The notes: a model not told the origin generated them from the sequence alone. Shown: positions 1-8,050, numbered from the stretch's first letter. The stretch is DNA of 40,339 nt from JBOHRE01 sp050732635 (GCA_050732635.1 JBOHRE010000025.1:1-40339); one strand, 5' to 3'. Translations and numbers: made by a program.

Positions 1-399
1 TTGCTCGACCGCATCGATCTGCACGTCGACGTGCCGGCGCTCAGCCCGCGCGAGCTGCAGGCGCAGCGGCCCGGGGAGCCGAGCGCTGCGATCCGTGCGC
101 GCGTCGTCGCGGCGCGCGAGCGCCAGCTCGCCCGCTTGCGCTACTGCGCCGGCGTGTTCGCCAATGCGCAGATGGGCGTGCGCGAGGTGCGGCAATACTG
201 CCGGCTCGAGCGCGACGCCGAAGTGCTGCTGCGCACAGCCATGGAACGCCTCGGCATGAGCGCACGAGCCTACCATCGCACTCTGCGCATCGCGCGCACC
301 ATCGCCGACCTGGGCGGTGCCGAGAGTATCGCGACCGAGCACCTTGCCGAAGCCATCCAGTACCGGAAGGTCGATCGGCGGTTGGCCGTCGAGGCCTGA
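1..399 (+). CDS. comM: ComM/YifB-type Mg-chelatase-like AAA+ ATPase, C-terminal fragment
   Basis: Only the last 132 residues are present; the reading frame is open at the window edge, so the TTG at base 1 is an internal codon rather than a start. The fragment opens with LLDRIDLHVDVPAL-like sequence (LDRIDLHVDVPAL), the sensor-type segment that follows the AAA+ core in the YifB/ComM family, and ends with the helical lid region containing SARAYHR and a typical LAEAIQYR close. Family knowledge: ComM is a hexameric helicase that promotes branch migration during natural transformation; many bacteria keep it without proven competence. The Walker motifs lie outside the window, so activity cannot be judged. 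Identity is confident, function less so. Confidence 0.88.
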   Translation: MLDRIDLHVDVPALSPRELQAQRPGEPSAAIRARVVAARERQLARLRYCAGVFANAQMGVREVRQYCRLERDAEVLLRTAMERLGMSARAYHRTLRIARTIADLGGAESIATEHLAEAIQYRKVDRRLAVEA

Positions 400-599
400 G
401 GCAACGCGGACTGAGGGCCCGGAGGCGCAAGTGCGCCGCAGCGGCCGGCTGGCGCGGTCTGATGAGCATTTGCATCTTGGCGGCATCGGCACCTCGATCG
501 GAGGTCGTTTCATGTCCCGCGCCGCTGCCTCGCTTCGCCTCCTGGCCGTCTGCTCGCTGCTCGAGTCATGACGTGCCGATCGCGGCAGGACCGCGACGC

Positions 600-1163
600 A
601 TGCCGCTGACGGTTTACACGATCGGGCACAGCACGCGGAGTATCGAGGCGTTCGTCGCGCTGCTGCGCGAGCACGGCGTCACACGCACCGTCGATGTGCG
701 GCGCTACCCGGTTTCGCGGCGCCACCCGCACTTCGCCGGCGACGCGCTGGCGGCGTCGCTGGCCGAGCGGGGAATCGACTACCAGCACCTGCCGGACCTG
801 GGCGGCCGTCGCGCGCCGAGCGCCGACTCACCGAACACCGCCTGGCGCAACGCGAGCTTCCGCGCGTACGCCGACTACATGGCGACGCCGGAGTTCGCCA
901 GCGCGCTCCGTGCGCTGCGCGCCCTCGCCAGCGAGCGGCCGACGGCCATCATGTGCGCCGAGGCGGTCTACTGGCGCTGCCACCGCCGGTTGATCGCCGA
1001 TGCGCTGGTCGCCGGCGGCGAGCAGGTCCTGCACCTGGGCAGCCGCGCTGCTGCCGAGCCGCACCCACTCCACCCCGACGCCCGCACCGACGCCGGCGGC
1101 GTGCTCGTCTACCCCGCCGGTGGTGCGCCGCAGGCGGGTCTGTTTGACGACGCCACACGCTGA
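600..1163 (+). CDS. DUF488 family protein
   Basis: The 187-residue protein has the DUF488 hallmarks: an N-terminal TIGHSTRSIEAFVALL segment, DVRRYPVSRRHPHF about residues 31-44, and a CAEAVYWRCHRR motif near residues 118-129 with two cysteines and a histidine. ATG at 600 is chosen because the conserved TIGHST block follows directly and AGGA lies just upstream; a longer in-frame start at 462 would add 46 residues with no family character. The biochemical role of DUF488 is not established. It stands alone between comM and larE, with no clear operon partner, and the 200 bases before it show no convincing gene. Confidence 0.85.
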   Translation: MPLTVYTIGHSTRSIEAFVALLREHGVTRTVDVRRYPVSRRHPHFAGDALAASLAERGIDYQHLPDLGGRRAPSADSPNTAWRNASFRAYADYMATPEFASALRALRALASERPTAIMCAEAVYWRCHRRLIADALVAGGEQVLHLGSRAAAEPHPLHPDARTDAGGVLVYPAGGAPQAGLFDDATR

Positions 1164-1301
1164 GCCGCGGCCGCGGTCTATCGGAGCCGCCCCGGTTCAT
1201 GTACGTTGCGCGCGGGAACGTCCACTTCGGAGGACGGTACCATCCGGCACCCACGAGGGGAAACGCGTGCCGGCCGCGCAGCGGACCGGGCAGGAGGCGA
1301 G

Positions 1302-2135
1302 GTGCGAGACGACAGCGTGGCGGCGGAGAAGGAGCGGCGCCTCACGGCAATCCTGCGCGCGTGCGGCTCGGTCTGCATCGGATACTCGGGCGGCGTGGAC
1401 TCGGTCTACCTGGCGGTCGTGGCGCTCGACGTCCTGGGTCGGGAGCGAGTCCTGGCAGTGACGGGGCGTTCCGCCGCCTATCCGGCGGTGCAGCACGAGG
1501 TCGCGCTCGAGTGCGTACGTCGCTTCGGCATCCCGCACCTGGAGATCGGCACGGATGAACTGACGGACCCGAGGTACGCTGCGAATCCGGGCAACCGCTG
1601 CTACTTCTGCAAGACGGAATTGTGGGGAAAGCTGAGCGCGATCGCGGGGGAACGCGGGCTGGCGGTGGTGCTCGATGGCTCGAACGCGGACGACGCGCAC
1701 GACTACCGGCCGGGCATGCAGGCGGCGCGGGAGCGCGAGGTGCGTTCGCCGCTGCTCGAGGCGGGGCTGACGAAAGCGGAAATTCGCGCGCGCTCGCGCG
1801 CGCGCGGGCTGCCCACCTGGGACCAGCCGGCGTCACCGTGCCTGTCCAGCCGGCTGCCCTACGGCCTGGCGGTCACGCTGGAGCGGCTGCGACAGGTCGA
1901 AGCCGCGGAGGCCGTGCTGCGCGGGGCGGGGTTGCGTGAGTTCCGCGTGCGCCATCACGGCGACGTTGCACGCCTCGAGATCGCGCCGGCGGAGCTGGCC
2001 AGCGCGCTCGCGCAAGCGCGCGGGATCGATGCACGACTGCGGCGGCTCGGCTTCGAGCGTGTGCTGCTCGACGTCGAGGGCTACCGGCGCGGGGCGCTGA
2101 ACGAGGCGTTGGTCACGCTCGGAGGCATCGCTTGA
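1302..2135 (+). CDS. larE: LarE-type ATP-dependent sacrificial sulfur transferase
   Basis: A 277-residue PP-loop protein. SGGVDS at residues 29-34 is the ATP-pyrophosphatase loop. NRCYFCK places Cys100 and Cys103, and PCLSSR places Cys180, the position matching the sulfur-donating cysteine of LarE. The C-terminus ends in the family pattern LRRLGFERVLLDVEGYR. LarE inserts sulfur into the pyridinium-dicarboxylate precursor of the nickel-pincer cofactor; homologues with three cysteines have been proposed to hold an iron-sulfur cluster that carries the extra sulfide, and this protein has the three-cysteine set (recalled, not checked). GTG 1302 is chosen because AGGAGG sits at 1292-1297; a longer start at 1206 lacks family support. 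No larB, larC or larA is in the window. It overlaps the next small gene by 4 nt. Confidence 0.9.
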   Translation: MRDDSVAAEKERRLTAILRACGSVCIGYSGGVDSVYLAVVALDVLGRERVLAVTGRSAAYPAVQHEVALECVRRFGIPHLEIGTDELTDPRYAANPGNRCYFCKTELWGKLSAIAGERGLAVVLDGSNADDAHDYRPGMQAAREREVRSPLLEAGLTKAEIRARSRARGLPTWDQPASPCLSSRLPYGLAVTLERLRQVEAAEAVLRGAGLREFRVRHHGDVARLEIAPAELASALAQARGIDARLRRLGFERVLLDVEGYRRGALNEALVTLGGIA

Positions 2136-2356
2136 GCGACGCGCGCCTCGCAGCCGCGCGCGCGGTCCTGGCGTCGCGGGGGCTGGGCGACGTTGCCGTT
2201 TCCGTCGGCGGCTTCAAGCGAGACATTCTCGCGGTCGCCGCGCCGCTCGGGCTGCACGAGCGGCTGCGGCAGGCCGCCGGCGAGCTGAAGGCGACCGGGT
2301 TCGCGTTCGTCGCGCTGGATCTTTCGGATCGTGTCACGGGCCAAGGGGAGCGATGA
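2132..2356 (+). CDS. Small protein, free-standing paralogue of the LarE C-terminal domain
   Basis: A 74-residue protein starting at TTG 2132, whose start overlaps the larE stop. It aligns along its length with the LarE C-terminus just upstream: both share an A.AVL...GL opening, a V....G...R core, a helix ending in L, and a GF..V.LD. close (GFERVLLDV in LarE, GFAFVALDL here). It has no cysteine and no PP-loop, so it cannot transfer sulfur by itself. Its stop overlaps the next gene start. I infer a duplicated accessory or oligomerisation domain that works with LarE. The alignment was made by eye; a free-standing gene of this kind is not one I recognise. Confidence 0.72.
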   Translation: MSDARLAAARAVLASRGLGDVAVSVGGFKRDILAVAAPLGLHERLRQAAGELKATGFAFVALDLSDRVTGQGER

Positions 2357-3570
2357 GCGCGCACGGCGAGACCATCTACCTGGACTACGCGGCGACGGCG
2401 GGGAAGCGGCCACCGCAGGTCGCGGACGCAGTGGCGCACTACCTCAGGGAGATCGGCGCGACGCCCGGGCGCGGCGGGCACCGGCTCGCCGTCGAGGCCG
2501 GCCGCACCGCGCTACGCTGCCGGCTTGCACTGCGCAACCTGCTGCGCATTCCCGGGGATCCCGGCCGCATCGCGTTCATGCTGAACGCGACGCACGCGCT
2601 GAACACGGCGTTGAGCGGTGTGCTCCGGAGCGGCGACGTCGTGGTGCGTACGGTCTTCGACCACAACGCGGTGCGCCGGCCGCTGAATCGGCTGGCGCGC
2701 GAGCGCGGTGTGACTGTGCGCATCGTTCCCGGCGACGCGAGCGGCGCGGTCGACCTGGCGGCGGCCGAGCGGCTGCTGGCTGACGCCCGGCTGCTGGTCA
2801 TCAACGCCGCATCCAACGTGCTCGGCACGCCGCTGCCGGTGCGCGAGCTCGGCATTCTGGCCAAACGCGCGGGCGCGCTGGTGCTCGTCGACGCTGCACA
2901 GGCTGCGGGCCACCTGCCGTTCGACGTGGGCAGCATGCCGATCGACCTGCTGGCCTTCACCGGACACAAGGGCCTGCTCGGCCCGCAGGGCACCGGCGGC
3001 CTGTGGGTGCGCGACGGCGTGGAGCTCGAGCCGCTGCTGCTGGGTGGGTCGGGCGGCGATTCGCTCACGCCCGAGATGCCGGAGGCCTACCCGGATCACC
3101 TCGAGGCGGGCACGCAGAACGCGCCGGGCATTGCCGGGCTGCTGGCCGGCATCGAGTGGCTGGCGGTGCGCGACGTCGCCCAGCTCCACGAGCATACCAG
3201 CGCACTGAAGCTGCGGCTGCGCGAGGGCCTCGCCGCGCTCGAGGGCGTGCGCGTTCTGGGCCCACCAGCGCCGGACGGACCGGCCGTCGTCACGATCGTC
3301 GACCGGCGGCTGGATGCAGCGGCGCTGGCCACGCGGCTGGACCGCGAACACGGCGTGCTGGCACGCGCCGGACTCCACTGTGCGCCGGACACGCACAAGC
3401 TGCTCGGTACTGATCGTAGCGGTGCGCTACGGCTGTCACTGGGCTGGGCGACGACGGCGGAAGAGGTCGAGCACGCGGTCCGTGCCGTGGCCGTGTGCAC
3501 CGGGCCACAGCCGCGGACGGTGGCGCCCAGCGCCAGGCGCCGGCATGCCCTGCGGAAGCACGCCTCGTGA
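2353..3570 (+). CDS. Class V aminotransferase, cysteine-desulfurase-like (NifS/SufS superfamily)
   Basis: The 405-residue PLP enzyme starts at ATG 2353, overlapping the upstream stop. It follows the pattern of the cysteine desulfurase family that reads IYLDxAAT at the N-terminus, with GATPGRGGHRLA near residues 35-45. PLP contacts are visible: VDAAQAAG (Asp180, Gln183), then GHKGLLGPQG with Schiff-base Lys206. Cys343 in GLHCAPDTHK is at the active-site loop where desulfurases carry the persulfide cysteine. The reaction expected is cysteine to alanine plus enzyme-bound persulfide. Coupling to larE suggests it supplies sulfur for LarE, which is inference. The last 40 residues are basic and poorly conserved. 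It overlaps thpR by 4 nt. Confidence 0.88.
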   Translation: MSAHGETIYLDYAATAGKRPPQVADAVAHYLREIGATPGRGGHRLAVEAGRTALRCRLALRNLLRIPGDPGRIAFMLNATHALNTALSGVLRSGDVVVRTVFDHNAVRRPLNRLARERGVTVRIVPGDASGAVDLAAAERLLADARLLVINAASNVLGTPLPVRELGILAKRAGALVLVDAAQAAGHLPFDVGSMPIDLLAFTGHKGLLGPQGTGGLWVRDGVELEPLLLGGSGGDSLTPEMPEAYPDHLEAGTQNAPGIAGLLAGIEWLAVRDVAQLHEHTSALKLRLREGLAALEGVRVLGPPAPDGPAVVTIVDRRLDAAALATRLDREHGVLARAGLHCAPDTHKLLGTDRSGALRLSLGWATTAEEVEHAVRAVAVCTGPQPRTVAPSARRRHALRKHAS

Positions 3571-4163
3571 GACTGTTCGTTGCCGCGAACATGCCGGCAG
3601 CGGATCGGCGCCGCCTGCACCGAGCGAGCCGGCCACTCCATGAGTCGGGGCTGCCGGTTCGCTGGCTGCCGCCGGAGAACTATCATCTGACACTGAAATT
3701 TCTGGGCGAGGTGCCGCCCGAAGAGCTGGATCGGATCCGCGACGTCGTGGCCGATGTCGCGGCGAAATCGTCGCCGTTCAAGATGCGGCTGAGCGGCTTT
3801 GGCGCGTTTCCGTCGCTGCGCCGGCCGCGCGTGATCTGGGTCGGCGCCGAGCCGATACCGGAGATGCGCGCGTTGAAGCACGACCTCGAGTGGGAGCTCG
3901 CGTCGCTCGGCTTCGAGCGCGAGCTGCGCGCCTTCCATCCGCACGTCACGATCGGCCGCGCGACGCCCGAGTCGCGGGCCGGCAGCTTCCGCGACCTCGA
4001 GGACATGGTCGCCCAGCTGCAGTTCCAGGCGACGATCTCGCTCAAGAGCGTCGAACTCATGCGCAGCCGTCTGCTGCGCGGCGACGCGGACTACGAAGCG
4101 GTTGCGCGCCTGCCCCTCGCCGGCACGGCCGCACGGTCGCAGCGGAGCGGAGGCGCGGCTTGA
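3567..4163 (+). CDS. thpR: RNA 2',3'-cyclic phosphodiesterase (LigT/2H family)
   Basis: A 198-residue 2H phosphoesterase with both catalytic HxT motifs: HLTLKFLGE (His40, Thr42) and HPHVTIGR (His126, Thr128), the usual spacing. Family members hydrolyse 2',3'-cyclic phosphates at RNA ends to 2'-phosphates and can ligate tRNA halves in vitro. GTG 3567 overlaps the TGA of the desulfurase gene and gives the normal MRLFVAANMP N-terminus; an upstream in-frame start would add 24 residues with no homology. The next gene begins inside its stop codon, so these genes look translationally coupled. Confidence 0.9.
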   Translation: MRLFVAANMPAADRRRLHRASRPLHESGLPVRWLPPENYHLTLKFLGEVPPEELDRIRDVVADVAAKSSPFKMRLSGFGAFPSLRRPRVIWVGAEPIPEMRALKHDLEWELASLGFERELRAFHPHVTIGRATPESRAGSFRDLEDMVAQLQFQATISLKSVELMRSRLLRGDADYEAVARLPLAGTAARSQRSGGAA

Positions 4164-4831
4164 TCCTGCTCAGGTTGGTCGGTGGCTGTATCGGCCGTCT
4201 CATCGCACTCGCTCTGCTCCTGCTGCTCGGCGTGCTCGCATGGCTGAATCGGGACCGCCTGGCCGACTACTGGAACGCGCTGCGCGGTGGCGACACCGCC
4301 GTTGAGGCACCTTCGCCCGAGCTCGCCGACGAGGCCGAGTCGAAGCTGGCGCGCCTGCAAAGCGCCGAGGCGCCCGAGCGGATCGCGTTGGGCGAGGCCG
4401 AGGTGCAGAGCCTCATCGACTACCGTATCGACGCGGGGCTGCCAGACTATCTGATCGACCCGGTCGTGACGCTCGAAGATGGTCGTATGGGGATCGCCGC
4501 GCGGGTGCCGACCGAGGCGGTGCCCGATCTACCCGGCGCCGGTGAGCTGGCGACACTGCTGCCCGATACCACAGACGTCGCGGCGCGCGCGCAGATCCTG
4601 CCACTCGAAGCCGGTCGCGTCGCCCTGGCCATCGACGAGATGACCGCGGCCAGGATCCCGCTGCCGGCGAGGATGATTCCTTCGCTGCTGCGCCGCATCG
4701 GCCGCAGCGATGAACCGGGTTTGCCGGCCGACGCCATTCCGCTGCGGCTGCCACGCGGCGCCTGCTCGGCTTACATCCGTGGCGATTCCCTGGTCCTGCT
4801 GACGCGCCTGAACGGCCAGCGCTGCAACTGA
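4160..4831 (+). CDS. Membrane-anchored protein of unknown function
   Basis: A 223-residue protein starting at TTG 4160, which overlaps the thpR stop and is preceded by GGAGG at 4149-4153. Residues about 5-24 form one strongly hydrophobic helix (GGCIGRLIALALLLLLGVLA), with the rest probably outside the cytoplasm. The soluble part reads like repeated amphipathic strands with VTLEDGRMGIAARVP and a later PLPARMIPSLLRRI segment. This loosely recalls lipid-binding BPI/DUF2993-like folds, but I would not assign it. It lies 1 nt before the NtrC-type regulator gene. No catalytic motif is visible. Confidence 0.75.
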   Translation: MILLRLVGGCIGRLIALALLLLLGVLAWLNRDRLADYWNALRGGDTAVEAPSPELADEAESKLARLQSAEAPERIALGEAEVQSLIDYRIDAGLPDYLIDPVVTLEDGRMGIAARVPTEAVPDLPGAGELATLLPDTTDVAARAQILPLEAGRVALAIDEMTAARIPLPARMIPSLLRRIGRSDEPGLPADAIPLRLPRGACSAYIRGDSLVLLTRLNGQRCN

Positions 4832-4832
4832 C

Positions 4833-6194
4833 ATGGCGCGCATCCTGGTGGTCGATGACGAGGAGGGAATCCGGCGCACGCTGCGCCAGCTCTTGGAATA
4901 CGAAGGGCACGAGGTGCGCACAGCGGAGAGCGGGGGTGAGGCGCTGACCAACTACGAGAGCTTCAAGCCGCACCTGAGCTTCCTCGACGTCAAGATGGCG
5001 CGCATGGATGGACTCGAGGTCCTCGGCCGCATCCGTGAAATCGATGCAGCCGCTCTGGTCGTCATGATCAGCGGCCATGGCACCATCGAGACGGCCGTCG
5101 AGGCGACCCGGCGCGGCGCCTACGATTTCCTCGAGAAGCCGCTCGACACCGACCGCATCCTTCTCACCATCCGCAACGCGCTGCAGCACGAGCGGCTGGA
5201 GCAGGAAAACGCAAGGCTGCGTGGCGAGATCGAGACCCGCTACGAGATCGTGGGGCAGAGCTTCGCGATCCGGCAGGTCCTCGAGCGCATCGAAAAGGTC
5301 GGGCCGACGGACGCGCGCGTGCTGATCACAGGTGACAATGGCACGGGTAAGGAGCTGGTCGCGCGCGCGCTGCACCGGCTGTCGGCACGCGCCGAGCAGC
5401 CGTTCGTCGAGGTCAACTGTGCGGCGATCCCGTCCGAACTGATCGAAAGCGAGCTGTTCGGCCACATGAAGGGCTCCTTCACCGGCGCGACCGCCGACCG
5501 CGCCGGAAAGTTCGAGCAGGCGCACGGTGGCACTCTGTTCCTGGATGAAATCGGCGACATGAGCCCGGCCGCGCAGGCCAAGGTCCTGCGCGCGCTGCAG
5601 GAGGGCATCATCACGCGCGTGGGCGGCGAACGGCCGATTCAGGTCGATGTGCGCGTCATCGCCGCCACGAACAAGGAGCTGTCCAGGGAGATCGAGGCCG
5701 GCCGCTTCCGCGAAGACCTGCTTTTTCGCCTGAACGTCGTACCGATCCACGTGCCCGCCTTACGCGAGCGCCGGGATGACATTCCGATGCTGGCCCGCCA
5801 CTTTGCGCGTGTCGCCGAACAGGAGCAACGGCTGCAGCCGCGGCGGTTCGCCGATGACGCGCTGCTGCTGCTGCAGCGCATGGACTGGCCGGGAAATGTC
5901 CGCGAGCTGCGCAACACCGTCGAGCGTCTGATGATCCTGGGCCGGGGCCACGAGATCAACGCTGCGGATGTCGAGCGCCTGGTCGGCATGCCGCAGGAGA
6001 GCGGATTGGCCGGCGACCTGCTCGGCGCGCCGACGTTCGCGGCATTCAAGGAGCGCGCGGAGCGCGCCTACATCCTGGCCAAGCTGCGCGATCACGACTG
6101 GAACGTGAGCGAAACGTCTCGAACGCTCGAGATGCCTCGCTCGAACCTGTACAAGAAGATCGAGAAGTACGGCCTCGTACGAGAGGACCGCTGA
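4833..6194 (+). CDS. NtrC/NtrX-type sigma-54-dependent response regulator
   Basis: A 453-residue three-domain activator. The receiver domain (about 1-120) has Asp8/Asp9, phospho-acceptor Asp52 in LDVKM and Lys102 in EKPLD. The AAA+ domain has Walker A GDNGTGKE (about 167-174), GSFTGA (214-219) and Walker B GGTLFLDEIGD (232-242), followed by the R-finger region. The C-terminus is a Fis-type helix-turn-helix (NVSETSRTLEMPRSNLYKKI). It would activate sigma-54 promoters after phosphorylation by a partner kinase, none of which is adjacent. The loop that contacts sigma-54 is GSFTGA rather than the consensus GAFTGA. Order and RNTVERL wording resemble NtrX. The next small gene overlaps its stop. Confidence 0.93.
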   Translation: MARILVVDDEEGIRRTLRQLLEYEGHEVRTAESGGEALTNYESFKPHLSFLDVKMARMDGLEVLGRIREIDAAALVVMISGHGTIETAVEATRRGAYDFLEKPLDTDRILLTIRNALQHERLEQENARLRGEIETRYEIVGQSFAIRQVLERIEKVGPTDARVLITGDNGTGKELVARALHRLSARAEQPFVEVNCAAIPSELIESELFGHMKGSFTGATADRAGKFEQAHGGTLFLDEIGDMSPAAQAKVLRALQEGIITRVGGERPIQVDVRVIAATNKELSREIEAGRFREDLLFRLNVVPIHVPALRERRDDIPMLARHFARVAEQEQRLQPRRFADDALLLLQRMDWPGNVRELRNTVERLMILGRGHEINAADVERLVGMPQESGLAGDLLGAPTFAAFKERAERAYILAKLRDHDWNVSETSRTLEMPRSNLYKKIEKYGLVREDR

Positions 6195-6379
6195 ACGCGA
6201 CGCTGGCCTATGCGCTGCTCGCGCTGCTCTGGGCCGCCTGCGCCACCTCAGGCGGCGCGCTGCTGGCGCTGCTGGCAACGCGGCTGCACCCGGCGCTTTC
6301 GTTCCGCCGGCTGTGGGTCTTCTACTCACTGCTTCTCGGCGTCTTCGTGGCGGTCGTCTTCGCTGTCGGTATCCTGTAG
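6191..6379 (+). CDS. Small two-helix membrane protein with apparent CTG start
   Basis: An open frame of 62 residues runs from CTG 6191, which overlaps the TGA of the regulator gene, to TAG 6377-6379. It contains no ATG, and no GTG or TTG until near its end. AGAGG at 6182-6186 is a plausible ribosome binding site for the CTG. The translation has two hydrophobic stretches (AYALLALLWAACATSGGALL and LWVFYSLLLGVFVAVVFAVG) separated by a basic turn with two arginines, as expected of a hairpin membrane protein. Third-position G/C bias fits coding. Function unknown. The start codon is the weak point; an earlier start inside the regulator gene is also possible. Confidence 0.5.
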   Translation: MNATLAYALLALLWAACATSGGALLALLATRLHPALSFRRLWVFYSLLLGVFVAVVFAVGIL

Positions 6380-6382
6380 CGC

Positions 6383-6411
6383 TTGCACGTCTGCGCAGCC
6401 TGCACCAGAAT
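6383..6411 (+). promoter_or_regulatory. Candidate sigma-70-type promoter for the aldehyde dehydrogenase gene
   Basis: TTGCAC at 6383-6388 and CAGAAT at 6406-6411 are separated by 17 nt, in the gap between the small membrane protein gene and ATG 6458. Matches are four of six at the -10 and five of six at the -35. Seen by eye only. Confidence 0.38.
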
Positions 6412-6457
6412 TTGCGGGTAGGTAGCACTCCGCAGCACCGGTCGAAGAGGAGCAGTC

Positions 6458-8032
6458 ATGCGTACCACGCAGAAGAGCCGCTCGCCCGTCACGGGAGCGA
6501 CGCCGGCAGCAGCGGCCAGTAGCGCGGCGGCGCCGACCTTCCAGAATTTCGTGGCGGGAGAATGGCGCGGGCCTGCAGCTGGCGAATACTTCGAGAACCG
6601 CAATCCGGCGGATCGCGAGGATCTGATCGGCCGTTTCCCGCGTTCCGCTGCGCGGGATCTCGAAGGCGCAATCGTATCGGCGCGGCGCGGCTTCGAGGTC
6701 TGGCGCCGCACGCCCGGACCCGCGCGCGGCGACGTGATTCGCCGCGCCGGCGACCTTCTGGCCCAGCGCAAGGAGGAGATCGCGCGCGCGATGACCCGCG
6801 AGATGGGTAAGGTGCTCACGGAAACGCGCGGCGACGTGCAGGAGGGCATCGACACCGCGTATTACGCCGCGACTGAGGGGCGCCGGTTGTTCGGGCATAC
6901 CGTGCCCAGCGAATTGCGCGACAAGTGGGCAATGACGTACCGCCGGCCGATCGGCATCTGCGGTCTCATCACCCCGTTCAACTTTCCGCTGGCCATTCCG
7001 ACGTGGAAGATGTTTCCCGCCCTAGTCTGCGGGAATGCCGTCATCTTCAAGCCGGCCGAGGACGTGCCGCACACCGCCACGCTGCTGGTCGAGATCATGC
7101 TCGAGGCCGGATTGCCCGCGGATGTCATTCAGCTGCTCCACGGATACGGCGAAGAGATCGGCGCCGCGCTGGTGGAGAGCCCCGAGGTAGCGGTGATCTC
7201 CTTCACCGGATCGACCGCCACGGGCGCCCGCATCGGCGAGGTGTGCGGACGCATGCACAAGCGGCTGTCGCTCGAGATGGGAGGCAAGAACGCACAGATC
7301 GTGATGCCGGACGCCGACCTGGATCTCGCCCTGGAGGGCGTGCTCTGGGGCGCGTTCGGAACCACAGGCCAGCGCTGTACGGCCACCAGCCGGCTGCTGC
7401 TGCATCGCGACATCCACGATCGTTTCCTGGACGCCCTGGTCGAGCGCGCTCGACATCTCCGCCTCGGCGATGGCCTGCGCGGCGACGCCGAGGTGGGGCC
7501 GCTGATCAATCAGGATGCGCTCGCCAAGGTGGAGCGGTATGTCGAGATCGCGCGCGAGGAGGGTGATGAAATCCTGTGTGGCGGCCGGCGACCCGCGCGC
7601 CGCCCGGAGCTGGAGCGCGGCTTCTTCTTCGAGCCGACCGTGCTTCGCGGCGTGCGACCCGGCTCGCGCCTCGCCTGCGAGGAGGTATTCGGTCCGGTCC
7701 TCAGCGTGATGCAATTCGACGATCTCGATGATGCGATCGCCATCAACAATGAAGTCCCCTACGGGCTGTCCAGCTCCATCTACACACGTGACGTTCGCAC
7801 CTCGTTTCGTGCGTTACAGGAGCTCGACAACGGGATCACGTACGTGAATGCGCCTACCATTGGCGCCGAGGCCCACCTCCCATTCGGTGGTGTGAAGCAG
7901 ACCGGTAACGGGCATCGCGAGGGTGGCTGGGAAGTCTATGACTTCTACAGCGAGACGAAGGTCCTCTACATCGACTTTTCCGGGAAACTCCAGCGGGCAC
8001 AGATCGACAACTACGAGGCCGGACCCTACTGA
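6458..8032 (+). CDS. Aldehyde dehydrogenase family protein, NAD(P)-dependent
   Basis: A 524-residue enzyme with the full ALDH catalytic set: Asn175 in TPFNFP, Lys198 in FKPAED, Glu273 in LEMGGKN and nucleophile Cys307 in TGQRCTATSR. The Rossmann glycine motif FTGSTATG is near residue 249. It oxidises an aldehyde to an acid with NAD(P). The close with FGGVKQTGNGHREGGWE and the C-terminal KLQRAQIDN resemble aminoadipate-semialdehyde or pyrroline-carboxylate type ALDHs, but the substrate cannot be fixed from this. The first 27 residues are an Ala/Ser/Thr-rich leader outside the family fold. ATG 6458 follows GAGGAG. It is apparently transcribed from its own promoter and lies 18 nt before lepB. 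Confidence 0.92.
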   Translation: MRTTQKSRSPVTGATPAAAASSAAAPTFQNFVAGEWRGPAAGEYFENRNPADREDLIGRFPRSAARDLEGAIVSARRGFEVWRRTPGPARGDVIRRAGDLLAQRKEEIARAMTREMGKVLTETRGDVQEGIDTAYYAATEGRRLFGHTVPSELRDKWAMTYRRPIGICGLITPFNFPLAIPTWKMFPALVCGNAVIFKPAEDVPHTATLLVEIMLEAGLPADVIQLLHGYGEEIGAALVESPEVAVISFTGSTATGARIGEVCGRMHKRLSLEMGGKNAQIVMPDADLDLALEGVLWGAFGTTGQRCTATSRLLLHRDIHDRFLDALVERARHLRLGDGLRGDAEVGPLINQDALAKVERYVEIAREEGDEILCGGRRPARRPELERGFFFEPTVLRGVRPGSRLACEEVFGPVLSVMQFDDLDDAIAINNEVPYGLSSSIYTRDVRTSFRALQELDNGITYVNAPTIGAEAHLPFGGVKQTGNGHREGGWEVYDFYSETKVLYIDFSGKLQRAQIDNYEAGPY

Positions 8033-8050
8033 GGCTGCCCCCTTTGACAG

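Noticed and set aside
462..599. N-terminal extension or short separate frames before the DUF488 gene
   Set aside because: The 46 extra residues lack conservation signs, and the 19-codon frame from ATG 511 is too short to support.
1165..1176. 12-bp perfect palindrome CCGCGGCCGCGG after the DUF488 gene
   Set aside because: Simple GC palindromes are frequent by chance in such GC-rich DNA, and no T run or repeat copy supports a function.
1238..1243. TACCAT as a possible -10 box before larE
   Set aside because: No acceptable -35 box at 16-18 nt; a GGAAC upstream resembles an ECF-type element but the partner box does not fit.
4413..5750. 445-codon minus-strand open frame opposite the NtrC-type regulator gene
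   Set aside because: It mirrors a well-conserved plus-strand gene; high GC content leaves few stop codons on the opposite strand, and the translation shows no family motif.
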